A DNA stretch of 64,000 nucleotides from an uncultured Oscillospiraceae bacterium (GTDB lineage Bacteria > Bacillota > Clostridia > Oscillospirales > Oscillospiraceae), in the NCBI GenBank assembly GCA_947626345.1, contig CANQSF010000006.1, positions 39,234 through 103,233 of the forward strand, in the 5' to 3' direction. Under the pieces are notes generated by a model that did not search any database, was not told the origin of the DNA, and saw only the letters and a program-made list of their open reading frames with translations. Shown here in pieces: positions 57,435 through 64,000 of the stretch (position 1 is its first letter; the number at the start of each line of letters is the position of its first letter). Made by a program: the position numbers and the translations under genes.

Positions 57435-58209
57435 GATCCGGGATCTGCACGTGACGTTCCTGTCCACCGGCAAGGAGGCGGTGCGGGGCGTGGACCTGGC
57501 CATCGCCCCCGGCCAGCGGCTGGGGCTGGTGGGGGAGTCCGGCTCCGGCAAGACCGTCACCGCCATGGCCCTGTCCGGGCTCATCGAGCGGTGGAACGTG
57601 GACATGTCCGGCCAGGTGCTCTTCGAGGGACAGGACCTGCTGGCCTGCTCCCGGGACCAGCTGCGCCATATCCAGGGAAAGGACATCGGCGTGGTGTTCC
57701 AGGAGCCCATGACCAGCCTCAACCCCCTCATGAAGGTGGGAACCCAGGTGGAGGAGGTGCTGCGCATCCACACAGACCTCTCCGCCGCCCAGCGCCGGGA
57801 GCGGGCCCTGGAGGCCATGGACCAGGTGGGCCTGCCGGACCCGGAGCGGACATATGAAAAATACCCCCACCAGCTGTCCGGCGGCCAGCGCCAGCGGGCC
57901 GTCATCGCCTCGGCCATGGTGATCCACCCCAAGCTTCTCATCTGCGACGAGCCCACCACCGCCCTGGACGTGACCGTCCAGGCCCAGATCCTGGGGCTGC
58001 TCAAGTCCATCAGCCGCCAGTACGGCGTGGCGATCCTGCTGATCAGCCACGATCTGAGCGTGGTGCGGCGGCTGTGCGAGAGCGTGGCGGTGATGTACCA
58101 GGGCCGGATCGTAGAGCGGGGGGACACCCAGCAGGTGTTCACTGCTCCTCAGGACGAGTACACCCGGCGGCTCATCGCCGCCATCCCCAGGAGGAAGCAC
58201 CATGCATGA
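57427..58209 (+). CDS. ABC transporter ATP-binding protein (NikD/DppD type)
   Basis: 260 residues. Walker [15 protein letters not shown], signature [10 protein letters not shown], Walker [17 protein letters not shown] and H-loop LISHDLSVV. The length is that of NikD (254), lacking the ~60-residue C-terminal region of oligopeptide DppD/OppD proteins. It overlaps both neighbours (8 bases each), giving co-translation with the permease and the second ATPase. Confidence 0.93.
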   Translation: MLEIRDLHVTFLSTGKEAVRGVDLAIAPGQRLGLVGESGSGKTVTAMALSGLIERWNVDMSGQVLFEGQDLLACSRDQLRHIQGKDIGVVFQEPMTSLNPLMKVGTQVEEVLRIHTDLSAAQRRERALEAMDQVGLPDPERTYEKYPHQLSGGQRQRAVIASAMVIHPKLLICDEPTTALDVTVQAQILGLLKSISRQYGVAILLISHDLSVVRRLCESVAVMYQGRIVERGDTQQVFTAPQDEYTRRLIAAIPRRKHHA

Positions 58210-58951
58210 CGAGCGGGTCCTGGAGGTGGAGCACCTCACCGTCCGGTATTCCGACGCCACCGTGTTCGGCCGCCGGGCCGGGTATGAGGCGGTCCACGAC
58301 GTGAGTTTTTATGTTAACCACGGAGAGATCGTGGGCCTGGTGGGGGAGTCCGGCTGCGGCAAGTCCACCCTGTCCAAGGCCATCCTGGGGATGCTGTCCG
58401 GCCATGAGGTGACCGGCCGGATCACCCACTATACGAAGCGGCCGCAGATGGTGTTTCAGGACCCGGCCTCCAGCCTGAATCCCGCCCGGACCGTCGGCTG
58501 GATCCTGGAGGAGCCCCTGCGCATCTTCGGTAAATACGACGCCGCGGAGCGCAAGCGCCGGGTGCTGGACATGATGGAGCGGGTGGGACTGGATAAAGAT
58601 TATGTCAACCAAAAGCCGCGACAGCTGTCCGGCGGCCAGCGCCAGCGGGTGTCCATCGCCCTGGCCCTGATCCAGCGGCCCCGGTTCCTCATCGCCGACG
58701 AGCCGGTGTCGGCCCTGGACGTGACCATCCAGGCCCAGATCTTGGACCTATTGTGGGATCTGCGGCGGGAGCTGGATCTGAGCTATCTGTTCATCAGCCA
58801 CGACCTGAACGTGGTCTACTCCATCTGCGACCGGGTGCTGGTGATGCAGGACGGCCGGATCATCGAGTCCGGCACGGTGGACCAGGTGTACGACCATCCC
58901 CAACAGGAGTACACCAGAAAGCTGCTGCAGGCGGTGCGGGATGAGGTATGA
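58202..58951 (+). CDS. ABC transporter ATP-binding protein (NikE/DppF type)
   Basis: 249 residues. Walker [16 protein letters not shown], signature [11 protein letters not shown], Walker [16 protein letters not shown] and [11 protein letters not shown]. As with the previous gene, the C-terminal oligopeptide-type extension is absent, so its size is near NikE (268). The final residues overlap the sfsA start by 11 bases. The two ATPases energise the binding-protein-dependent uptake of the substrate, Ni2+ chelate or peptide. Confidence 0.93.
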   Translation: MHDERVLEVEHLTVRYSDATVFGRRAGYEAVHDVSFYVNHGEIVGLVGESGCGKSTLSKAILGMLSGHEVTGRITHYTKRPQMVFQDPASSLNPARTVGWILEEPLRIFGKYDAAERKRRVLDMMERVGLDKDYVNQKPRQLSGGQRQRVSIALALIQRPRFLIADEPVSALDVTIQAQILDLLWDLRRELDLSYLFISHDLNVVYSICDRVLVMQDGRIIESGTVDQVYDHPQQEYTRKLLQAVRDEV

Positions 58952-59618
58952 GAGGATCGCGGCGGGGACGTTTCTCGCCCGGCCGAACCGGTTCATCGCC
59001 CATGTGGAGCTGGACGGGCGCATCGAGACGGTGCACGTGAAGAACACCGGCCGGTGCCGGGAGCTTCTGACGCCCGGGGCGCGGGTGTATCTGGCGGAGG
59101 GGACGAATCCCGCCCGGAAGACCCGGTACGACCTGGTGGCGGTGGAGAAGGGCGCGCGGCTGGTCAACATGGACAGCCAGGCCCCCAACGCCGCAGCCCT
59201 GGAGTGGCTGCGGGCGGGGGCACTGTTCCCGGCGGGGACGGAGATAAGGCCGGAGTTCACCTACGGCGACAGCCGGTTCGATATCGCGGCGTTCACCCCG
59301 GAGCTGGCGCTGCTGGAGGTCAAGGGGGTCACCCTGGAGCGGGACGGCGTCGTCCTCTTCCCCGATGCGCCCACGGTAAGGGGCGCGAAGCATCTGCGCC
59401 ATCTGGGCGCGTACGCGGCGGCCGGCGGCCAGGCCTATATCCTGTTTGTGATCCAGATGGAGGGCGTGGCATATTTTGCCCCCAATGAGGAGACGGACCC
59501 CGCCTTCGCCGCGGCGCTGCGGGATGCCTCCGCCGCGGGGGCGCATATTTTGGCGTACGACTGCCGGGTGACGCCGGACAGCATGACCGTGAACAGGCCG
59601 GTGGAGATACGGCTGTAA
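58941..59618 (+). CDS. sfsA: SfsA family protein (sugar fermentation stimulation homologue)
   Basis: 225 residues. [24 protein letters not shown] is the N-terminal SfsA signature with the OB-like domain, and later segments ([43 protein letters not shown] with nuclease-fold D/E-x-K) fit the family's nuclease-like C-terminal domain. SfsA binds DNA in E. coli and is tied to maltose gene expression, but homologues have unknown function. It overlaps the ATPase gene, so it is in the transporter operon; the link is unexplained. Confidence 0.9.
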   Translation: MRYERIAAGTFLARPNRFIAHVELDGRIETVHVKNTGRCRELLTPGARVYLAEGTNPARKTRYDLVAVEKGARLVNMDSQAPNAAALEWLRAGALFPAGTEIRPEFTYGDSRFDIAAFTPELALLEVKGVTLERDGVVLFPDAPTVRGAKHLRHLGAYAAAGGQAYILFVIQMEGVAYFAPNEETDPAFAAALRDASAAGAHILAYDCRVTPDSMTVNRPVEIRL

Positions 59619-59621
59619 AAT

Positions 59622-59658
59622 AAGACCGCCGGGAGCGTTTCGCTCCCGGCGGTCTTTT
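59622..59658. terminator. Bidirectional terminator
   Basis: 16-bp perfect stem (59622-59637 with 59641-59656) and T5 to the right, with T-rich minus-strand side. It separates the Nik-type operon from the leftward MFS gene. Confidence 0.8.
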
Positions 59659-59667
59659 TGGGACGGG

Positions 59668-60960
59668 TCATTCCGTCTTTTCTTTTTTCTCCTTCGCCAG
59701 GGAGAGGGCCAAGAGGGGCAGCAGGAGGATCCCCGCCACCGCGGCGGCCATCAGCACGATGTAGAGCCGGGTCCGCTCCCCACCGCCCAGAAGGGCGGGC
59801 AGCACGCACAGCAGCGCCAGCGCGGGGATGAGCGCCTCGCCGGCGGCCAGCAGCTGCTGCCGGCCGAAGAGGCGGCCCATGAGGGCGGGGACCAGGGTGG
59901 ACGCGCCGCCCATCAGGCAGGCGGTCACGAGGCACAGGAGCAGCCCCGTCAGCGGGCTCACCTCCTTGGGAAAGGCGGACAGCAGGCAAGCGCCGCCCAA
60001 CCCTGCCAGGAGCACCGGCAGGCAGGCCCAGACCTCGCCCAGCCGGTCGCACAGCCAGCCGAAAAGGTAGCTGGCGGGGATGGCGAAGATGGCGCCCAGG
60101 GCCAGCCAGGTCGCGGCCCGGTCAAGAAGGGTGGTGCCGCCAGCGGCCTTGGCCACCAGCCGGGCCTCCGCGGTGCCCAGGCACCCGGCGGCGGTCAGGG
60201 TCAGCGCGCCCGTCAGGCCCAGGGCCAGCCAAAAGCGCCAGGAGCACAGCAGCTTTCCCAGGGACGGGGGCGGCTGCTGCTCGTCGGGCTCCCCGTCGGG
60301 AGGCGTGTCGGCCCCGTCCGGGTACAGGCCCGTGTCCTCCGGCGCGTCCCGCAGCAGGAACCGGGCCGCCGGCATCAGCAGCGCCAGGGCCAGGGCGAAG
60401 GCCGCCCACATCGGCCGCCAGTCCCCGCCCAGCCGGTCCGCGATCAGCCCGGCCGCCCAATCCGCCCCCAGCGCGGCGCACAGGGGCCACCCCAGGGTCA
60501 CCAGGCCCAGCGCCCGGCCCCGGAAGCGGACGAACCACATGGCCGTCAGGCTCAGCACCGCCGCGCACATGCACACGCACCCGCAGCTGAGCAGCGCCTG
60601 GGCCAGCACGTACATGCCGTACAGCCCGCTTTCCGCCCCGCCGAAGACGGGCAGACCATTGGCGGCCATCATGGCGGCGCAGCCGGCGGCGGCCAAGGCG
60701 CTGCCGATGATGAGCGCCTGGCGGATGCCGGAGCGGGCCATGGTCCGGGCGCAGAGGAAGGACGCCGGCACGGCCAGGGCATAGCCCGCCGCCACGGGCA
60801 GGGTCAGGGCCCGGCGGGACCAGCCGCCGGTCCCGCCGGCGATGAGCCGGAGGGCCAGCTGGGTCTGGCCCGCCTGGATGGCGGCGGTGAGGAAGGTATA
60901 GAGCAGGGCCGTCAGGCCGAGGCAGACGGCGTAAAAGGTGAATTTTCTGTTGGTGAACAT
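59668..60960 (-). CDS. Major facilitator superfamily transporter
   Basis: 430 residues with 12 hydrophobic helices; the central hydrophilic loop (residues about 215-235, ADTPPDGEPDEQQPPP) is acidic. A conserved-looking loop 2-3 pattern is partly degenerate (ARTMARSGIRQALIIG), so the subfamily is unclear; it has the overall look of OFA or nitrate/oxalate-type carriers. GAGCGCGC-free leader with modest GGGAGG 8-9 bases before the ATG at 60960. It may be co-transcribed with the CxxC-repeat protein upstream at 61779, since only 15 bases separate them. Confidence 0.82.
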   Translation of the reverse strand: MFTNRKFTFYAVCLGLTALLYTFLTAAIQAGQTQLALRLIAGGTGGWSRRALTLPVAAGYALAVPASFLCARTMARSGIRQALIIGSALAAAGCAAMMAANGLPVFGGAESGLYGMYVLAQALLSCGCVCMCAAVLSLTAMWFVRFRGRALGLVTLGWPLCAALGADWAAGLIADRLGGDWRPMWAAFALALALLMPAARFLLRDAPEDTGLYPDGADTPPDGEPDEQQPPPSLGKLLCSWRFWLALGLTGALTLTAAGCLGTAEARLVAKAAGGTTLLDRAATWLALGAIFAIPASYLFGWLCDRLGEVWACLPVLLAGLGGACLLSAFPKEVSPLTGLLLCLVTACLMGGASTLVPALMGRLFGRQQLLAAGEALIPALALLCVLPALLGGGERTRLYIVLMAAAVAGILLLPLLALSLAKEKKEKTE

Positions 60961-60975
60961 AGCGCGCCTCCCGTC

Positions 60976-61779
60976 TTACCGGTCGTCGGACTTTTTCCGC
61001 AGCGAGCGGGTCAGCACCACTGCCTCCGCCGCCACCACCGCCAGCACCGCGACGGCGATGCCGATCCAGAGGCCTGTCCGGCTCCGGGCCGGCGCAGGGG
61101 CCTCCGCTTCGCCGTCCGGGGCCGGCGCGTCTGTCGCCTCCGGGACGGGGGTGACGTCCGGGGCGTCCTCCTCCGGCGCGCCGGTGGCGGCGGGTGCCTG
61201 GTCGGCGTCCTCCGCCAGGGAGTAATAAAACGACGCGTTGCCCTCGGTGGCGGCCAGGGTGCGGCCGCATTTGGCGCACTTCCAGGTGCCGAAGTCGGTG
61301 AAGGCGCCGGTCTCGTCCCGCACGGCGTCGTACTGGTACTCGTAATCGTGGCCCTCGGCGGGGATCAGCGTCTGGCCGCAGACGGAGCAGCGCACGGCAT
61401 TTTCGCAGTCCGGCGCCTCCCGGTCGGGCACATGGCCCGGCGCGGCGGCCGGCTGGGCATAGCTGTCGCCGCAGACGGAGCAGGTATAGACGATCTGGCC
61501 GTCCTCGGTGCAGGTGACGGTGCGGTCGGTCTCCTCGTATGTATGCTCCCCGGTGGGCAGGGTCTCGGCGGTGTAGGTCAGGCCGCACTTGGAGCAGGTA
61601 TAGGCCAGCAGGCCCTTGTCCACGCAGGTGGCCTCCTGCACCACGGACACCTCGAAGTGGTGGGCGCAGACCGCCGGGTCCGCCGTGGGGGAGGGTCCGG
61701 GGGAGGCGGGGGCAGGGGCGGCATATGCCGCTGTAGTCAGCAGCAGCGCGGCGGCGATGAACGGTATGAGTCGTTTCAT
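60976..61779 (-). CDS. Cell-surface protein with four CxxC knuckles and C-terminal membrane anchor
   Basis: 267 residues. Signal peptide ends at TAAYAA (about 20). Four CxxC knuckles in repeat context follow: YTCSKCGLTY, YTCSVCGDSY, VRCSVCGQTL and WKCAKCGRTL, each preceded by His or Gly-Glu-His. They resemble zinc-binding 'H..C..CG' repeats of Firmicutes surface proteins. A Pro/Ala/Glu-rich stretch (about 205-235) leads to a C-terminal transmembrane helix (about 237-258) and basic tail (RSLRKKSDDR). It probably coordinates zinc or forms disulfides outside the cell. Function unknown. Confidence 0.78.
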   Translation of the reverse strand: MKRLIPFIAAALLLTTAAYAAPAPASPGPSPTADPAVCAHHFEVSVVQEATCVDKGLLAYTCSKCGLTYTAETLPTGEHTYEETDRTVTCTEDGQIVYTCSVCGDSYAQPAAAPGHVPDREAPDCENAVRCSVCGQTLIPAEGHDYEYQYDAVRDETGAFTDFGTWKCAKCGRTLAATEGNASFYYSLAEDADQAPAATGAPEEDAPDVTPVPEATDAPAPDGEAEAPAPARSRTGLWIGIAVAVLAVVAAEAVVLTRSLRKKSDDR

Positions 61780-61819
61780 GGGGTGCTCCTTTCCCGGCCC
61801 GGGCGGGCGCGGCGATGGG

Positions 61820-61850
61820 GGTATCATAGCGGTCTTACCACTATGATACC
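61820..61850. promoter_or_regulatory. Perfect-looking interrupted palindrome with symmetric -10-like boxes upstream of the CxxC gene
   Basis: 14-base arms (61820-61833 and 61837-61850) around CTT, one mismatch. Both strands read TATCAT inside. It lies 40 bases upstream of the 61779 start codon and lacks a U-tract, so it resembles an operator or a dimer-binding site more than a terminator. Confidence 0.45.
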
Positions 61851-61884
61851 ACAGCGCGTCCCGGGACGAAAAACATCTTCTGTC

Positions 61885-61916
61885 GAAAAAACACCCGTCA
61901 CAGCGGGTGTTTTTTC
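61885..61916 (-). terminator. Bidirectional Rho-independent terminator
   Basis: AAAAAACACCCG arm, 6-base loop, CGGGTGTTTTTT arm (61885-61896 with 61903-61914). It sits just past the stop of the leftward NAD-synthetase-like gene. Confidence 0.75.
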
Positions 61917-61919
61917 GGC

Positions 61920-63107
61920 TCAGAGAGTGATCCTGCTCTCCAGGGGGAAGACCGCCGGACCGTCGCAGGGCTCGGGGCGGCGGTAGTTGTCGAAGAACAG
62001 ATCCAGCGCCTGCTGGATATCCCGGTCCTTGTACCGGTCCCGGAAGGTGTCGTCCAGCAGCCGGGCCAGGGCCCATTTGGGCATATCGTATAAAAGCGAG
62101 AAGTACAGGAGGAAATCCTGGAGCACCCAAGGTCCGGCGTCGTCCATGACGATGGAGCGCACCGGCGCGGACAGGGCCGCGTTGCCGCAGGTGTTCGCCC
62201 ACCAGCGCACCGCCAGGGAGGCCACGCTCCGGGGGATGGAGGCGTTCACGGCGTAATGCTCCGGCCGGGCGCCGTGCACGGCCCGGGCCGTCAGGTCCGC
62301 GGTGTCCACGGTCATGCCCGTGCCCGGCCCGGGCGTGACGCCCAGGGCGGCGCCGATGCGGCCGGCCCGGTTGCCGGTCAGGTCCGCGTGTATGTTCCGG
62401 CGGCTCAGCTTCAGCCGGTCCACCGCCTCCACGCAGGCGGCCAGCGCCAGCAGAGAGGAGGCGTCCCGCCCCACCGCCAGGTTCAGCTGCGTGGCGCCGG
62501 CGGCCATCATCCGATAGGCCAGGGCGTCGCCCTGCAGGCGGAGGATGCGGGGAAGCATCTCCGGCAGCGGCGTCCAGGGGGTGGTGGACTGGTCGGTGAC
62601 GGACGCCGACGAGGGGGCCTTGGCGTCCCGGCGGGGGATGTTCACCGAGGCGACGGCGTAGCCGTCCTCGGTGCTGGCCAGGGTGAAGCCGTTTTGGGTG
62701 ATGACACACTGGCCGGTGTAGATCCGTCCGCCGTCGCCCCCCCTGGGGCAGGCCAGCACCACCACGGCCATGTTCTCATGGCTGGCGGCGGCGGCCAGCT
62801 CCTCGTTCTCATAAAAGGAGGAGGCGGTGGCGGGGGAGCTGTCGGAGCAGCACAGCACATCCAGCTCGTGGTGGTGCAGCAGCTCCTCCCGGGGCAGGGC
62901 GGGGCGGGTCAGGGGATAGACCGCCATCTTTCCCGCCTGGCGCTCCAGCGCTCCCCGGTTCATATCCTCCGGCAGGCCCGCCGGCAGCACCAGCAGCGCC
63001 GCGCCGTCGTCCCGGGCGCGGCTGATGGCGGCCAGGACGTTGGTCATATTCTGGCCGGGCCGCCCGGGGAAAAGCTCCGGCGCGGCGGCGGCGACCTTGA
63101 TCTTCAC
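61920..63107 (-). CDS. Degenerate NAD+ synthetase-like protein (nitrilase + NadE halves)
   Basis: 395 residues, versus ~640 for the glutamine-dependent NadE of many gut Firmicutes. An N-terminal nitrilase-like half (about 1-165, with LVLPAGLPED and a CCSDSSPA in place of a nucleophile loop) is followed by a NadE-like half (PLPEMLPRILRLQGDALAYRMMAAGATQLNLAVGRDASSLLALAACVEAVDRL). The NadE PP-loop reads AVGRDASS where an active enzyme has GISGGLDS, so the ATP-binding loop appears lost, as are the C-terminal catalytic segments. It resembles a pseudoenzyme of this family. Regulatory role is only inference. Confidence 0.7.
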   Translation of the reverse strand: MKIKVAAAAPELFPGRPGQNMTNVLAAISRARDDGAALLVLPAGLPEDMNRGALERQAGKMAVYPLTRPALPREELLHHHELDVLCCSDSSPATASSFYENEELAAAASHENMAVVVLACPRGGDGGRIYTGQCVITQNGFTLASTEDGYAVASVNIPRRDAKAPSSASVTDQSTTPWTPLPEMLPRILRLQGDALAYRMMAAGATQLNLAVGRDASSLLALAACVEAVDRLKLSRRNIHADLTGNRAGRIGAALGVTPGPGTGMTVDTADLTARAVHGARPEHYAVNASIPRSVASLAVRWWANTCGNAALSAPVRSIVMDDAGPWVLQDFLLYFSLLYDMPKWALARLLDDTFRDRYKDRDIQQALDLFFDNYRRPEPCDGPAVFPLESRITL

Positions 63108-63113
63108 AGGCGC

Positions 63114-63485
63114 TCAGCCCCTTTCAAAGGTGATGAGATCTTCCGGGAAATACCGCAGGATGGCGGACCGGGCGGCGACGAAGTTGCCCTCCTCCACCGT
63201 CACGGTGACGGTGTCGCCGGTGACGGCGGCGGTCATTTCATACTCGGGCAGGGAGGGAAAGACCTGCTCCTCCAGCACGGCCGCCAGCCGGGGAAGGTCG
63301 TTTTCATAGCTGGCCCGCTCCGGCGGCCTGTAGCCGGGGATGGGGTCCCGTCCCACGGTGAGGCACAGGGCCGTCACCAGCACGGCCACTACCAGAAACA
63401 GCGCGCAGCCCGCCGGGCGGATGCTTTTGACAAAGGACTGGCCCGCGGTGAGCTTTTCCTCGGCGGGCCGTTTTTCCTCGTTCAC
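63114..63485 (-). CDS. Small membrane-anchored protein of unknown function
   Basis: 123 residues, GTG start. A charged cytosolic N-terminus (NEEKRPAEEKLTAGQSFVK) precedes one transmembrane helix (about 25-45). The ~75-residue extracytoplasmic part has an amphipathic helix and strands (AAVTGDTVTVTVEEGNFVAARSAIL). No ribosome site is obvious, but the gene starts 3 bases after the glyS stop and ends 7 bases before the NAD-synthetase-like gene, so it is translated by coupling in one operon. No family recognised. Confidence 0.7.
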   Translation of the reverse strand: MNEEKRPAEEKLTAGQSFVKSIRPAGCALFLVVAVLVTALCLTVGRDPIPGYRPPERASYENDLPRLAAVLEEQVFPSLPEYEMTAAVTGDTVTVTVEEGNFVAARSAILRYFPEDLITFERG

Positions 63486-63488
63486 GTC

Positions 63489-64000
63489 TTAATACTTGAT
63501 GCGCTGGGCGATATAGTCCGCCACCTCCGCCATGGGGATGCGGACCTGCTCCATGCTGTCCCGCTCCCGGACGGTGACGCAGTGATCGGCGGGGATGTCC
63601 CCGTCGCCCACGGTCTGGAAGTCCAAGGTCACGCAGAAGGGAGTGCCGATCTCGTCCTGGCGGCGGTAGCGCTTGCCGATGGAGCCGGTCTCGTCGTAGT
63701 CGCAGGAGAATTCCTTGGCCAGCTGCTGGTGCAGCTCCCTGGCCGGGCCGGAGAGCACGTCCTTTTTCGACAGCGGCAGCACCGCGCACTTATAGGGTGC
63801 CAGCTGGGGGTGCAGGTGCAGCACCGTACGCACATCGGGGTTGCCCTTCTTGTCCACGCCCACCTGCTCCTCGTCGTAGGCGTCGATGAGGAAGGCCAGC
63901 ATCACCCGGTCCGCGCCCAGACTGGGCTCGATGACGTAGGGGATGAAGCCCTCGGCCATGCCCTCTTCCTTGTACTCCATCTTCTCGCCGGAGAAGGTCT
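63489..64000 (-). CDS. glyS: Glycyl-tRNA synthetase (dimeric type), C-terminal part, start outside the window
   Basis: The frame continues past the right edge, so the N-terminus is not seen. The visible part ends with [24 protein letters not shown], the class II motif 3 ATP-binding region, and the anticodon-binding domain ([16 protein letters not shown]...[35 protein letters not shown]). This matches the archaeal/eukaryote-like alpha2 GlyRS rather than the alpha2beta2 GlyQS. It charges tRNA-Gly. It is followed by two small genes in the same direction. Confidence 0.93.
   Translation of the reverse strand, partial: TFSGEKMEYKEEGMAEGFIPYVIEPSLGADRVMLAFLIDAYDEEQVGVDKKGNPDVRTVLHLHPQLAPYKCAVLPLSKKDVLSGPARELHQQLAKEFSCDYDETGSIGKRYRRQDEIGTPFCVTLDFQTVGDGDIPADHCVTVRERDSMEQVRIPMAEVADYIAQRIKY

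Noticed and set aside
61820..61850. Terminator
   Set aside because: No T-tract on either side; the palindrome better fits a protein-binding site.

Overview
This 64 kb window is chromosomal DNA from a G+C-rich, endospore-forming, butyrate-producing member of the Clostridia, most likely an Oscillospiraceae relative of the Flavonifractor / Intestinimonas / Lawsonibacter group. The evidence is the spoIIA operon (SpoIIAA, SpoIIAB, sigma-F), dipicolinate synthase genes, a near-complete acetyl-CoA to butyrate route with a Roseburia-type butyryl-CoA:acetate CoA-transferase, and small palindromic intergenic repeats. The genus is inferred from content, not from a marker gene. I see no plasmid, phage, transposase, CRISPR, rRNA or tRNA feature.

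Layout. 1-14 kb: a cell-wall-type glycoside hydrolase (cut by the left edge), dpaAB, DUF1015, an OhrR-like regulator, a two-gene ABC exporter whose permease is fused to a CPBP protease-like domain, a MATE pump, a DUF6591 lipoprotein and PcrA helicase. Two promoter-to-terminator non-coding transcripts lie here (8.4 and 10.1 kb). 14-21 kb: DtxR/MntR regulator, CCA-adding enzyme, DegV, an abundant-looking coiled-coil protein, HAD phosphatase, VanZ-like protein, thioredoxin and ValRS. 21-26 kb: membrane-anchored XRE regulator, ECF sigma/anti-sigma pair, spoIIA operon and a secreted repeat protein. 26-32 kb: L-serine dehydratase (sdaAB-sdaAA) followed by hbd-bcd-etfB-etfA. 32-36 kb: LTA-synthase-like sulfatase, EamA exporter and a second DegV. 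36-45 kb: metabolic block with thiolase and butyryl-CoA:acetate CoA-transferase divergently placed, a short pyruvate-kinase-like gene, then a six-gene operon of CoA-transferase, P-loop NTPase, ferredoxin and three 2-oxoacid:ferredoxin oxidoreductase subunits. 45-54 kb: small unknowns, MBL hydrolase-Dtd-Rel, RecJ, an SGNH-like lipase-fold protein and a DUF4358 lipoprotein. 54-64 kb: a NikABCDE/Dpp-type transporter with SfsA, an MFS carrier, a surface protein with four CxxC knuckles, a degenerate NAD-synthetase-like protein and the end of glycyl-tRNA synthetase.

How it works together. Serine gives pyruvate; acetyl-CoA is condensed by thiolase, reduced by Hbd, (dehydrated by a crotonase not in this window), reduced by Bcd with EtfAB, and released as butyrate by the CoA-transferase. 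The second CoA-transferase plus oxidoreductase operon would convert a 2-oxoacid to an acyl-CoA and then to the free acid, feeding reduced ferredoxin into the same redox pool. Most intervals are tight, and many promoters fit the sigma-A consensus with 17-bp spacing.

Best leads for novelty: a dispersed leader-ORF element in front of dpaA with a 24-bp direct repeat; two structured RNAs; the ABC permease-CPBP fusion; the P-loop NTPase inside an oxidoreductase operon; a NAD-synthetase-like protein with no intact P-loop; and two genes that appear to be leaderless.
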